From NCBI RefSeq assembly GCF_020873875.1, contig NZ_JAHWGU010000039.1, positions 1 to 64,000 of the forward strand: DNA of 64,000 nucleotides. The letters are read 5' to 3'. This document shows positions 54,099-62,862 of the stretch, piece by piece (within the stretch, counting starts at the first letter, position 1; each line of letters opens with the position of its first letter). The position numbers and the translations under genes were made by a program. The stretch comes from Actinoplanes sp. DH11 (GTDB lineage: Bacteria > Actinomycetota > Actinomycetes > Mycobacteriales > Micromonosporaceae). The notes under the pieces were generated by a model, which saw only the letters and a list, made by a program, of their open reading frames with translations, did not search any database and was not told where the DNA came from.

Positions 54099-54118
54099 TT
54101 CACTATTCCCCTAGTGAA
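54099..54118. promoter_or_regulatory. Operator inverted repeat of the GntR/ABC operon
   Basis: TTCACTA, six bases, TAGTGAA: a perfect 7-bp inverted repeat centred 25 bases before the GntR start. Location and symmetry fit an autoregulatory site for the YtrA-type repressor. Confidence 0.6.
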
Positions 54119-54133
54119 GGGGGGCGAAGTCCG

Positions 54134-54526
54134 ATGATCGTTTTCTATCTGGACCGAGGGTCCGGCGTCTCCACATACCTCCAGCTGGTGCACCAGGTGA
54201 AGCACGCTCTCCGGCTTGGCCTGCTGCGGCCGGGGGATCAACTCCCGACGGCCAAGGAGGTCGTGACACAGCTGGCCATCAATCCCAACACGGTGCTGAA
54301 GGCATACCGAGAACTTGAGCGCGACGGCCTCGCTGAGGGGCGCCCAGGCCAGGGCACCTTCATCCGCCGCTCGCTCGGCGAGGCCTCGGCCTCCGACCGC
54401 GCGCGGCTCAGCGAAGAACTGTCGGCATGGGTGAACGCCGCCCGGCGCGCACGGCTTGACCAGGAAGACATCGAAGCGCTCTTCGCCTCGGCACTGAACG
54501 CCTCGTTCCGAAGGGAAACAGCATGA
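54134..54526 (+). CDS. YtrA-subfamily GntR regulator
   Basis: A 130-residue regulator: winged helix-turn-helix (about 10-75; LPTAKEVVTQLAINPNTVLKA in part, then GLAEGRPGQGTF) followed by a short helical dimer domain (about 80-125). The small C-terminal domain places it in the YtrA group, whose members control linked ABC exporters that react to envelope stress. The stop overlaps the ABC ATPase ATG by four bases. A perfect inverted repeat just upstream is its likely operator. Confidence 0.88.
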   Translation: MIVFYLDRGSGVSTYLQLVHQVKHALRLGLLRPGDQLPTAKEVVTQLAINPNTVLKAYRELERDGLAEGRPGQGTFIRRSLGEASASDRARLSEELSAWVNAARRARLDQEDIEALFASALNASFRRETA

Positions 54527-55473
54527 AGGATGTCCACCAGCTGAGCAGTGCCCCACGGCGCGAATCAACGAGCGGTCAGGCACCGAATGCGTTGGAGGCG
54601 ACCGGCCTTTCCAAGCAGTACCGGAAGGCTTGGGCATTGCGGAACGCCTCGTTCGCGGTACCGGCGGGGCGAGTCGCTGCCCTTGTCGGACCCAACGGCT
54701 CGGGTAAGACCACCCTGCTCAACATGGTGGTCGGGCTGTTGTCGCCGACCAGCGGTGAGGTCCGGGTCTTCGGTGAGACGGTGCGGCAGGACGCAGAGGT
54801 GCTGTCCCGCGTCGCGTTCCTGGCTCAGGACAAGCCGCTCTACGACAGTTTCACCGTCGCCGAGATGCTCAAATTCGGTCGCGTCATGAACCCACGCTGG
54901 GACGACGAAATGGCTCGGCGGCGTCTGGACGAGCTGGGCATCCCACTGAAACGGAATGTCAGCAGGCTCTCCGGGGGCCAGCAGACCCAGGTAGGTCTGA
55001 CCGTCGCGGTTGCCAAGCGCCCACACCTGCTCGTGCTCGACGAACCGCTGGCCGACCTCGACCCGGTCGCCCGGCATGAGGTGACCACCAGCCTGATGGC
55101 AGCGGTCGCCGAGACCGCGATGACGGTGCTGCTCTCGTCACACGTGGTACCCGATCTGGTGGACACCTGCGACTGGCTGGTCGTCCTGAACGGTGGCCGG
55201 GTGCAGGTCAGCGGCGATATCGATGACCTGCTGGCGAGCCATCGGATGGTGGTCGGCCCGGCTGACGGCGCCGAAACGGTGGCGGGGCGCCTTCCCGTCG
55301 CGGCCCGCAGCACGTCCGGCCGACAGGCGACGCTTCTGCTGCGGGGACCGGCGTCCCTGCCGGATCCGCGATGGACGGAGCGACCAGTGCGCCTCGAGGA
55401 CCTGGTTCTCACATACCTCCGTGACCCGGACGCGTCAGCGCTACCAGCTCCGAGCTTGATCCGGGCACACTGA
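54523..55473 (+). CDS. ABC transporter ATP-binding protein
   Basis: A 316-residue ATPase: Walker A GPNGSGKT (56-63), Q-loop (FLAQDKPLYD), signature LSGGQQTQ, Walker B LLVLDEPLADLD and the H-loop (SSHVV). The C-terminal 80 residues form an accessory domain. It is of the type that pairs with one integral permease, as encoded next. Translation is coupled to the GntR gene through ATGA. A likely role is drug or lipid export, or membrane stress defence, by analogy with YtrA-linked systems. Confidence 0.92.
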   Translation: MKDVHQLSSAPRRESTSGQAPNALEATGLSKQYRKAWALRNASFAVPAGRVAALVGPNGSGKTTLLNMVVGLLSPTSGEVRVFGETVRQDAEVLSRVAFLAQDKPLYDSFTVAEMLKFGRVMNPRWDDEMARRRLDELGIPLKRNVSRLSGGQQTQVGLTVAVAKRPHLLVLDEPLADLDPVARHEVTTSLMAAVAETAMTVLLSSHVVPDLVDTCDWLVVLNGGRVQVSGDIDDLLASHRMVVGPADGAETVAGRLPVAARSTSGRQATLLLRGPASLPDPRWTERPVRLEDLVLTYLRDPDASALPAPSLIRAH

Positions 55474-55486
55474 GAGAGGGAAGACG

Positions 55487-56455
55487 ATGGTTTGGCTCAC
55501 CTGGCGGCAGCACCGCGCCCAAATGCTGGCGACGATCGGGCTTCTGGGCGTGCTGGGCGTCCTGTTGCTGGCCTCCGCCATCGAGACGACGCAGTGGGCG
55601 GCCGCCAACGCCCCTGCCGGGTGTCCCGGCCTCGATCCGATCTGCCGAAGCTTCAACCGTGGCATGTACGAACGGTACGACCTCGTCTACCAGGTGGTCG
55701 GCTTCCTGCCGCTGATCGGGCCGGCCCTGATCGGGGCCTTCTGGGGCGCGCCGCTGGTGGCCCGGGAGATCGAACGCGGCACGTTCCGGCTGGCGTGGAC
55801 GCAATCCGTTCCCACCAAGCGCTGGGTCGCCGTAAAACTGGGCATGCTCTCGGCTGCCGTGGTGCTCGCCGGAGCGGCCCTGTCCATCATGGTGACGTTG
55901 TGGAACGGCCTTTTCCACGGCGCCTTTCCCGACACGTCGCTCTCCAACCCGGGCAAGTTCAATGTCGTCGGTCTGGCGCCGGCCGCCTGGTGGCTGTTCG
56001 CCTTCGCGGTGGGCGCGGCGGCCGGAGCGCTGATCCGCCGCACCATCCCGGCGATGGCCGTCACCGTCGCAGTGATCGCCGTGGCGTTACCGGCCATCAT
56101 CATCAGCCAGGACTTCTACGCGGCGCCGGCCGAGGTGATCGGCGTGGACCGGGACACCCTCATGAACAACGGCGACATGATCGTCGAGGAGAAGTGGATC
56201 GGCCCGGACGGTCGTGACATGACGGTGCCGACAGAGACGCTCTGCCCGCCCGCGGGCGGCACGGACGCGTCCGGCAGCCGGGCGGAGATAGCGGAACAGG
56301 ACTGCTTGGCGGCCAAGGGATATCAGATGGTCTTCGACGTGCAGCCGGTGAACCGCTTCTGGCTGTTCCAAGGGATTCAGGCCTTCATCCTGGTCATTGC
56401 CGCTTGTTTCTGCTTGGCGCTGGCGGTATGGGGAACGCTCCGCCGCCGCACCTGA
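55487..56455 (+). CDS. ABC-2-like permease
   Basis: A 322-residue membrane protein with about six helices (15-33, 77-100, 120-140, 160-185, 190-215, 290-312). Its opening MVWLTWRQHRAQ is typical of a family of actinobacterial ABC-2 permeases often found with YtrA-type regulators. A large outer loop (about 220-285) contains two Cys. It lies 13 bases after the ATPase gene and completes the operon. Confidence 0.85.
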   Translation: MVWLTWRQHRAQMLATIGLLGVLGVLLLASAIETTQWAAANAPAGCPGLDPICRSFNRGMYERYDLVYQVVGFLPLIGPALIGAFWGAPLVAREIERGTFRLAWTQSVPTKRWVAVKLGMLSAAVVLAGAALSIMVTLWNGLFHGAFPDTSLSNPGKFNVVGLAPAAWWLFAFAVGAAAGALIRRTIPAMAVTVAVIAVALPAIIISQDFYAAPAEVIGVDRDTLMNNGDMIVEEKWIGPDGRDMTVPTETLCPPAGGTDASGSRAEIAEQDCLAAKGYQMVFDVQPVNRFWLFQGIQAFILVIAACFCLALAVWGTLRRRT

Positions 56456-56607
56456 TCGGCATCATCCATGTGGGCGAGCGGTGCTGGGCTGCCTGCCGGC
56501 TCGGCTGCCCAGGCCCGGATCAGCACCAGGCGGCAGCGCTGCTGACCCGGTCGTCCACGCTGATCTCAAGGCCGGATCAGCGCCCGAACGGCAGAGCCGA
56601 CACCCGT

Positions 56608-58797
56608 TCAAAGCGCTTTCTCGAGTTCGCTCCGCGCTTCGCTCCGGGCCAGTCGCCCGGCCAGCCGCTCACCTTCGACGTCGACGTCCGGCAGGATCCT
56701 GTCCAGCCACCTCGGCAGCCACCACGCGGACCTGCCGAGCAGCGACAGCACAGCCGGGACGATGGTCAGGCGGACCAGCAGGGCATCGACCGCGACGCCG
56801 AACGCGAGCGCGAACCCGAGTGACTTGATGATGATGTCGTCGGCGAGGACGAAGCCCGCGAAGACGCTGATCATGATCAGTGCCGCGGCGGTGACGACCC
56901 GGGCGCCGTGCTTCAGGCCGGACACGATCGCCTCGTCCGGGGTCGCGCCGTGCACGAACTGCTCCCGGGCCCGGATGATCAGGAACAGTTCGTAGTCCAT
57001 CGCGAGTCCGAACAGGATGCCGATCAGGAAGATCGGGATGAAGCTGACGATCGGGCCGGTCGACGCGATGCCGACAACGCCGGTCAGGTTGCCGTGCTGG
57101 AAGATGAAGACCAGGGCGCCGAACGACGCGGCCACCGACAACAGGAAGCCCACCGTCGCCTTGATCGGCACCAGAACGCTGCGGAACACCACCATGAGCA
57201 GTACGAACGCCAGGCCGACCACGACGGACAGGTAGGGCAACAGCGCGTCGTTGATCTTCTCCGACACGTCGATGTCGACCGCGGTCCGGCCGCTGACAGC
57301 CAGGGTCGCGCCGCCGGTGGCCGCGGTGAAGTCCGCCTGCCGGGCCCGCAGGTCGTGCACCAGTTCCTTGGTCTCTTCGCTGGTGGGGCCGCTGCGGGGA
57401 ATGACGTTAAAGGTGGCGGTGTCGCCGGCCTGGTTCGGCTCCGGCGGGGTGACGAGCACCGCGCCCTCGAGACCGGAGATGAGCTGCTGCGCGCGCTCCC
57501 CCGCGGAGGTGACCGTGCCGGCGGCGGCCTCGACCACGATGAGCAGGGGGCCGTTGATGCCCGCCCCGAAACCCTCGGCGAGCTGGTCGTACGCCTTGCG
57601 CTGGGTGGACGCCGGTGACGCGGTGCTGTCGTCGGGCAGAGCCAGCTCCAGGTCCAGTCCCGGGATCGCGACGACACCGACGGCGGCGACCGCCAGGATC
57701 AGCGCCGGGATGCGGTGCCTGATCACGCCGCGGGCCCAGCGCTCGCCGTACGGCATCTTGCGGGGTTTGTTGTCCTTGCCGTTGCGTTGGGCCTTGGGCA
57801 GGACTCTGCGGCCGGCGAAGCCCAGCAGGGCGGGCAGCAGCGACAGGTTGACGACGACGGCGACGGCGACCGCACCGGCGGCGGCGACGCCCATCGCCGC
57901 CAGGAACGGGATGCCGACCACCGCGAGCGCGGCCAGGGCGATGATGACGGTCAGGCCGGCGAAGACCACGGCGGATCCGGCGGTGCCCGCGGCACGGCCG
58001 GCGGCCTCTTCGCCGTCGCGGCCGGCGGCGAGTTCGTAGCGGTAGCGCGACAGGATGAACAGGGCGTAGTCGATACCGACGGCCAGGCCCAGCATGGTGG
58101 CGAGGTCGGCGGTGTTCGAGGTGAGGTCGAGGAAGCCGGTGGTGATCTCGATGCCGAGCAGGCCGATGGCGACACCGATGACCGCGGTGAGCACGGGCAG
58201 GCCCGCGGCGATGAGCGAGCCGAACGTGATGAGCAGGACGACCGCGGCCACGAGGATGCCGAGGGCCTCGGCGGCGCTGTCGGCCTCGGCCTGCACGGTG
58301 ACTTCGCCCGAGTACTCGACGCCGAGGCCGGCGTGCCGTGCGGCGTCGCCGGCGGCGAGCAGGGCGGCGCGGGAGGTGGCGTTCACCTCGGTCTCGTCCA
58401 CCGCGTAGGAGACGCTGGCGTAAGCGGTCCTCCGGTCCGGTGCGATCGTTCCGGACCGGTACGGGTCGGCGACCGCCGTGACCTGAGGTGCCTCACGCAG
58501 GGCGGCGATCGTGGCCTGCACGGCCGCCTGCTGGTCCCGGCCGGTCAGCGTGGCGTCGCCGGGGACGGTGAACACCACCCTGGCCGAGGCGGTGTCCGCG
58601 CCCTCGCGGAACTTGTCCGCCACCACGTCCAGCGCCTGCAACGACTCGGTGCCGGGGATGGACAACTCGTCACTCGTCGGCCCGGACAGGTGGGCCGCCC
58701 CCACGCCGAGCAGGCTCAGGAGAAGGACCCACACGGCAAGCGTCAGCCGGCGGCGCCGGAACGAATATCGCCCCCAGCGGTACAAGATGGTCGCCAC
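56608..58797 (-). CDS. MMPL/RND-family transporter
   Basis: A 729-residue exporter with two six-helix halves, each with a large outer loop (about 45-180 and 385-520). Signature pieces of the MMPL family are present (GIDYALFILSRYRYEL in the first half, AMDYELFLIIRAREQ in the second), including Asp-Tyr pairs used for proton relay. I start at GTG 58797 with GGAGGA six bases upstream; upstream codons are not protein-like. It probably exports a lipid or small hydrophobic compound. It is divergent from a two-component system, which likely controls it. Confidence 0.88.
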   Translation of the reverse strand: MATILYRWGRYSFRRRRLTLAVWVLLLSLLGVGAAHLSGPTSDELSIPGTESLQALDVVADKFREGADTASARVVFTVPGDATLTGRDQQAAVQATIAALREAPQVTAVADPYRSGTIAPDRRTAYASVSYAVDETEVNATSRAALLAAGDAARHAGLGVEYSGEVTVQAEADSAAEALGILVAAVVLLITFGSLIAAGLPVLTAVIGVAIGLLGIEITTGFLDLTSNTADLATMLGLAVGIDYALFILSRYRYELAAGRDGEEAAGRAAGTAGSAVVFAGLTVIIALAALAVVGIPFLAAMGVAAAGAVAVAVVVNLSLLPALLGFAGRRVLPKAQRNGKDNKPRKMPYGERWARGVIRHRIPALILAVAAVGVVAIPGLDLELALPDDSTASPASTQRKAYDQLAEGFGAGINGPLLIVVEAAAGTVTSAGERAQQLISGLEGAVLVTPPEPNQAGDTATFNVIPRSGPTSEETKELVHDLRARQADFTAATGGATLAVSGRTAVDIDVSEKINDALLPYLSVVVGLAFVLLMVVFRSVLVPIKATVGFLLSVAASFGALVFIFQHGNLTGVVGIASTGPIVSFIPIFLIGILFGLAMDYELFLIIRAREQFVHGATPDEAIVSGLKHGARVVTAAALIMISVFAGFVLADDIIIKSLGFALAFGVAVDALLVRLTIVPAVLSLLGRSAWWLPRWLDRILPDVDVEGERLAGRLARSEARSELEKAL

Positions 58798-58896
58798 GAG
58801 TGTCCTCCGTCGTTCGGGTGTGCTCCGGTTCGCCGAGCGGTTCCACGATCGCGGCCGGCACCGGGTCACGTCGTCCCGCCGACGCAGGCATCCGGG

Positions 58897-58912
58897 TACT
58901 GCGTACGCAGTA
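58897..58912. promoter_or_regulatory. 16-bp palindrome between MMPL and two-component genes
   Basis: TACTGCGTACGCAGTA is a perfect palindrome 100 bp before the MMPL start and 70 bp before the kinase start. It is the best candidate site for the NarL-type regulator encoded beside it, or for an unlinked repressor. Confidence 0.7.
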
Positions 58913-58981
58913 ACCGCGCGGCATGGCGATACCGCGGGAAGAGGTCGATGAACACCGCCGCACCGCACTACCGTCGAGATC

Positions 58982-60190
58982 ATGTACTCGGCAATCAGCC
59001 GGTGGCGGCCTCGGCACCTCGACCGCTACCGCGGCCCGCTGGGCGATGTGGTGCTGGCGGCAGCCGGGTTCCCCCTGGTTCTGCGCCTGGGCCCGACGCC
59101 GGTCCACAGTGGTACGGCGCTGCTGGCGGCGGTGTGCGCGGTGCTGATCCTGGTGCGCCGCCGGCATCCCGTGCGGGTCCTGCTGGCGGCCGGCGCGGTC
59201 TTCATGCTCACCATCGCGCTCAGCCGGCCACCGGACGGGATGTTCATCGTGGCGGGCGTGCTGACGTACTCCGCCGTGCTGGCCGGCCCGCTGCGCAGGC
59301 CCTGGCTCTACGCATCCCTCATGTGGGGCTCGCTCATGCTCGCCGGTTCGGTGGTGTACCGCGCCGACTGGTGGAACGCGGACCAGTTCACCACGTTCAC
59401 GCTCATCTTCGGTGGTGCGGCGGCGGGAGACGCCATCCGGATGCGCCGGGCGTACATCGCGGAGGTGACCGAGCGGGCCAGGCAGGCGGAGATGAACCGC
59501 GAGGAGGAGGCCCGGCGCCGGGTGATGGACGAGCGGCTGCGCATCGCCCGGGAGTTGCACGACGTCGTCGCCCACCACATCACGGTGATCAGCGTGCACG
59601 CCGGCGCGGCCGGCCACGTGCTGCGCAACGAACCGGACAAGGTGTGGCCCGTGCTCGGGCACATCCGCACCGCTGCCGACACCGTGCTGGAGGAGATCAA
59701 GTCGGTGATCAGTGTGCTGCGTGATCCGGAGGAGGCGCGCAGCACCGCACCGGCACCCGGTGTGGAAAGCCTGCCGGAACTGCTGGCCGGGCTGCGTGCC
59801 ATGGGATTCGCCGTACGGCACCGGCAGCAGGGCAAGCCCCGGCCGCTGCCGGCGGTGGTGAACCTGGCCGCGTACCGCATCGCGCAGGAGGCGCTGACCA
59901 ATGCGCACCGCTACGGCGACGGCGACGCCACCCTGGACCTGGAGTACGCCGTCGACACCGTGAACATCGAGGTCACCAACCGGATGTCCCGGTCCGGCGA
60001 CCGCCCGCCCGGTTCCGGGTTCGGTCTGCTCGGCATGCAGGAACGAGCCGCGGCCGCGCACGGCACCATCGTCGCCGGGCCGGTCGGCGGCGGCATGTTC
60101 CGGGTTCGTGCCGAGCTGCCCACCGATGATCGGGCGGTCGATCGCCTCAACCACCACGTACATCCGCCCGTCGCCCTGAGGGACATGTGA
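58982..60190 (+). CDS. NarL-type sensor histidine kinase
   Basis: A 402-residue membrane kinase. Four or five helices (about 20-155) lead to a HisKA_3 domain with His193 in RELHDVVAHHITV and an HATPase domain (NAHRYGDGDATL, GSGFGLLGMQER). The usual DxGxG box is degenerate (TNRMS), seen in many actinobacterial kinases of this type. No outer sensor is present, so it probably senses within the membrane. The response regulator begins one base after its stop. Confidence 0.88.
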   Translation: MYSAISRWRPRHLDRYRGPLGDVVLAAAGFPLVLRLGPTPVHSGTALLAAVCAVLILVRRRHPVRVLLAAGAVFMLTIALSRPPDGMFIVAGVLTYSAVLAGPLRRPWLYASLMWGSLMLAGSVVYRADWWNADQFTTFTLIFGGAAAGDAIRMRRAYIAEVTERARQAEMNREEEARRRVMDERLRIARELHDVVAHHITVISVHAGAAGHVLRNEPDKVWPVLGHIRTAADTVLEEIKSVISVLRDPEEARSTAPAPGVESLPELLAGLRAMGFAVRHRQQGKPRPLPAVVNLAAYRIAQEALTNAHRYGDGDATLDLEYAVDTVNIEVTNRMSRSGDRPPGSGFGLLGMQERAAAAHGTIVAGPVGGGMFRVRAELPTDDRAVDRLNHHVHPPVALRDM

Positions 60191-60191
60191 C

Positions 60192-60872
60192 GTGAGCATC
60201 CGGGTTCTGCTCGCCGACGACCAGGCGCTCATCCGCGCGGGCTTTCGAATGATCATCGATGCGGAGCCGGGGCTGGAGATCGTCGGCGAGGCCGCCGACG
60301 GCCGGGAAGCCGTCGACCTGTGCCACCGGAGCCGGGTCGACGTCGTTCTGATGGACATCCGCATGCCGTTCATGGACGGCATCGAGGCGACCCGCCGCAT
60401 CGGCGCCGACGAACGCCTCGCCGGCGTACGGGTGCTGGTGCTCACCACGTTCGACAACGACGACAACGTGATCTACGCCCTCCAGGCCGGGGCGAGCGGC
60501 TTCCTGGGCAAGAACGTGGCGCCGGGCGACCTGGTCAACGCCATCCGGGTGGTCGCCCGCGGGGAGGCCCTGCTGTCACCGCGGGCCACCAGCGGGCTGA
60601 TCAGCCGGCTGGTCCATCACCTGCAGCCGCCGACGCGGACGCTCCCCGAACTCGAACTGGTCACCGGCCGGGAGAAGGAGATCCTGCTGCTGGTCGCGCA
60701 CGGGCTGTCCAACGACGCGATCGCCGAACGGCTCCACCTGTCCCCGCTGACGGTCAAGACGCACGTCAACCGCACGATGATCAAGCTGAACGCGCGCGAC
60801 CGGGCCCAACTGGTGGTCCTCGCCTATCAGCACCACCTGGTCAGGCCCGGCGACTCCCTGCCCGAGATCTGA
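60192..60872 (+). CDS. NarL/LuxR-family response regulator
   Basis: A 226-residue regulator with a receiver (phospho-acceptor Asp55 in VVLMDIRMPFMDG; Thr in VLTTFD; Lys in FLGKN) and a C-terminal LuxR helix-turn-helix (about 158-220; GREKEILLLVAHGLSNDAIAE in part, then TVKTHVNRTM). GTG start at 60192. It is paired with the preceding kinase and likely activates or represses the divergent MMPL gene through the palindrome at 58.9 kb. Confidence 0.9.
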   Translation: MSIRVLLADDQALIRAGFRMIIDAEPGLEIVGEAADGREAVDLCHRSRVDVVLMDIRMPFMDGIEATRRIGADERLAGVRVLVLTTFDNDDNVIYALQAGASGFLGKNVAPGDLVNAIRVVARGEALLSPRATSGLISRLVHHLQPPTRTLPELELVTGREKEILLLVAHGLSNDAIAERLHLSPLTVKTHVNRTMIKLNARDRAQLVVLAYQHHLVRPGDSLPEI

Positions 60873-60893
60873 CGACACGGACGCGGAACCGGG

Positions 60894-61739
60894 TTACGCG
60901 TCCGGCGTGATGTCGGTGGAGAAGGCCATTTCACGGCCGTTCTCGACGTCGGCGGTCAGCGCGTCGATGCGGGCCTTCGCCAGCCCGTACGAATCGGAGC
61001 CGAGCAGCTGGTGCAGCGGGGCCTTGCCGGTGGCCACACCGATGATCCCGGCGGCGGCCTTGACCGGGTCGCCGAGCTGGGTGCCGGGCATCGCCAGATG
61101 CGCGTCGGTCATCTCCCGGATCGCCTCGTAACCGGCGATCGTGGCCGACGGCAGACCGAGCGAGCTGGTGCGCAGGAAGTCGGTGCGCGTGTAGCCCGGC
61201 TCGATCAGACTCACGTCGATGCCGAAGCCGGAAACCTCCGCGGCCAGTGCCTCGGTGAGGCCTTCCAGGGCGTACTTCCCGGCGCAGTAGAGGCCCCAGC
61301 CCGGGAACGCGGTCAGGCCGAGGATGGACGAGACGTTGACGATGCGGCCGCCGCGCCGGGCCCGCATGGCCGGCAGCACCGCCCGCAGCACGTTCCAGAC
61401 CCCGAAGATCTGGACGTCGAACATCTGCCGGGCCTCGGCGTCGGAGACCTCCTCGACCGCGCCGAGGAAGCCGTACCCGGCGTTGTTGACCACCACGTCG
61501 ATCCGACCGAAGCGCTGGGTGGCCTTCTCGACGGCCGCCGCGACGGCCGCCTCGTCGGTGAGGTCGAGTTCCAGGCTCAGCAGCCGGGACCGATCGACGT
61601 CGCCGAGTGCCTCGTCGAGGCGCCGGGCCGACCGGGTGGTGGCGGCCACCGAGTCACCGCGGCGCAGCAGCTGGGTGACAAGTTCCCGGCCCAGGCCACG
61701 CGACGTGCCGGTGACGAACCAGGTGGTGGGGTGTGACAT
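60894..61739 (-). CDS. SDR-family oxidoreductase
   Basis: A 281-residue SDR with TGTSRGLG at the coenzyme site, NNAGYG, catalytic Ser in NVSSILG and YCAGK. The extended C-terminus (after IEPGYTRTDF) matches the oxidoreductase group near YkvO/retinol-type SDRs. It starts at ATG 61739 with GAGGGAG upstream. The gene is divergent from an MmyB-like regulator, a pairing repeatedly seen in actinobacteria, so it is likely that regulator's target. Confidence 0.85.
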   Translation of the reverse strand: MSHPTTWFVTGTSRGLGRELVTQLLRRGDSVAATTRSARRLDEALGDVDRSRLLSLELDLTDEAAVAAAVEKATQRFGRIDVVVNNAGYGFLGAVEEVSDAEARQMFDVQIFGVWNVLRAVLPAMRARRGGRIVNVSSILGLTAFPGWGLYCAGKYALEGLTEALAAEVSGFGIDVSLIEPGYTRTDFLRTSSLGLPSATIAGYEAIREMTDAHLAMPGTQLGDPVKAAAGIIGVATGKAPLHQLLGSDSYGLAKARIDALTADVENGREMAFSTDITPDA

Positions 61740-61882
61740 GGGAAGCTCCCTCGTGGTGTCTCGGATCTCGACGGGTTCCATCCTGGGAGCCGCCGCGCCG
61801 GTGCCGACAGGTCCGAACCGGCCCAGCGCTACCTGGGAACGCCATGCCCCCGCACGCCCTTCTCGCAGGTGAACGGTCGCGC

Positions 61883-61888
61883 CATAAT
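61883..61888 (+). promoter_or_regulatory. Probable -10 element of the MmyB-like regulator
   Basis: CATAAT lies eight bases before ATG 61896, so the transcript probably starts at or near the start codon and is leaderless. No ribosome site is visible. The alternative ATG at 61869 would lie upstream of this element. Confidence 0.5.
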
Positions 61889-61895
61889 TTCTGGC

Positions 61896-62759
61896 ATGGC
61901 GGCGAACACGGACCTGAGCGGCTTCCTGCGGACGTGCCGGGCGAACACGAACCCCGAGACGGCCGGGGTCGGCGCACCGGACACGGCGGCCGGGCGGCGG
62001 GTCCGCGGGCTGCGTCGCGAAGAGGTGGCGCATCTCGCCGGAGTGAGCGTCGACTACTACACCCGCCTCGAGCAGGGCCGCCACAGCACCCCGTCGGACG
62101 CGGTCGTCGACGCCCTGGCCCGGGTGTTCCAGCTGGAGCCGGCCGCCCGCGCCCACCTGGCCGACCTCGCGCGACCGGCCCGGCACCGCACCCGGAAGAC
62201 ACCGCCGCAGCGGGTGCGACCGGCCATGCAGCAGATGATCGCCTCGATGACCGAGCACCCGGCACTGATCCTGGGCCGGCGCACCGACGTGCTGGCCGCG
62301 AACCCGCTCGCGCGGGCCCTGCTCACCGACTGGACGCGGCTGCCGGCCCGGGACCGCAACTACACGCGGTGGATCTTCCTGGATCCGTACGCCCGCACCG
62401 CTTTCCTGGACTGGCCCTCCGTGGCCGCCGACGTCGTCGGCACCCTGCGCCTTTACGCCGGACGCAACCCCGACGACGTCAGGCTCAGCGAACTGGTCGG
62501 CGAGCTGACGATCAAAAGCTCCGAATTCCGTACGTGGTGGAACAGCCACAAGGTGCACGAACGCACCCACGGCACCAAGCACATGACCCACCCCGCCGTC
62601 GGGCCGATCACCTTGCGGTACGAGGCCTTGGCACTGCCCGGAGACGAGGACCAGACGCTCTTCCTCTACACCGCCGACCCCGGCAGCGCGTCACAGGAGA
62701 ACCTGCGGCTGCTCGGCCTGACAATCAGCGGCCAACAGAACCCGGCAGAGGTGCCGTAA
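61896..62759 (+). CDS. XRE-family regulator with MmyB-like ligand domain
   Basis: A 287-residue regulator. A helix-turn-helix (about 10-85; RREEVAHLAGVSVDYYTRLEQG) is followed by an MmyB-like PAS-type ligand domain (about 105-280; ILGRRTDVLAANPLARALL, then RWIFLDP and SSEFRTWW). MmyB-type domains bind fatty-acid-like ligands. The divergent SDR gene is the likely target. I use ATG 61896 because of the promoter element just upstream and because the first codons of the longer frame are not conserved in type. Confidence 0.85.
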   Translation: MAANTDLSGFLRTCRANTNPETAGVGAPDTAAGRRVRGLRREEVAHLAGVSVDYYTRLEQGRHSTPSDAVVDALARVFQLEPAARAHLADLARPARHRTRKTPPQRVRPAMQQMIASMTEHPALILGRRTDVLAANPLARALLTDWTRLPARDRNYTRWIFLDPYARTAFLDWPSVAADVVGTLRLYAGRNPDDVRLSELVGELTIKSSEFRTWWNSHKVHERTHGTKHMTHPAVGPITLRYEALALPGDEDQTLFLYTADPGSASQENLRLLGLTISGQQNPAEVP

Positions 62760-62862
62760 CGTCGGCCGGAGAGACGGACGGTGAGCGTATGGGACTCGGC
62801 CAGTTCCGCAACGTGAGGCTCGAAAGCGCTACGCCGCCGCGTACCGGGCGGCCCTGGACGAC

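Noticed and set aside
58798..58983. N-terminal extension of the MMPL exporter to 58983
   Set aside because: It covers the palindrome and the promoter region and is Arg/Cys-rich noise; GTG 58797 has GGAGGA at the correct distance.
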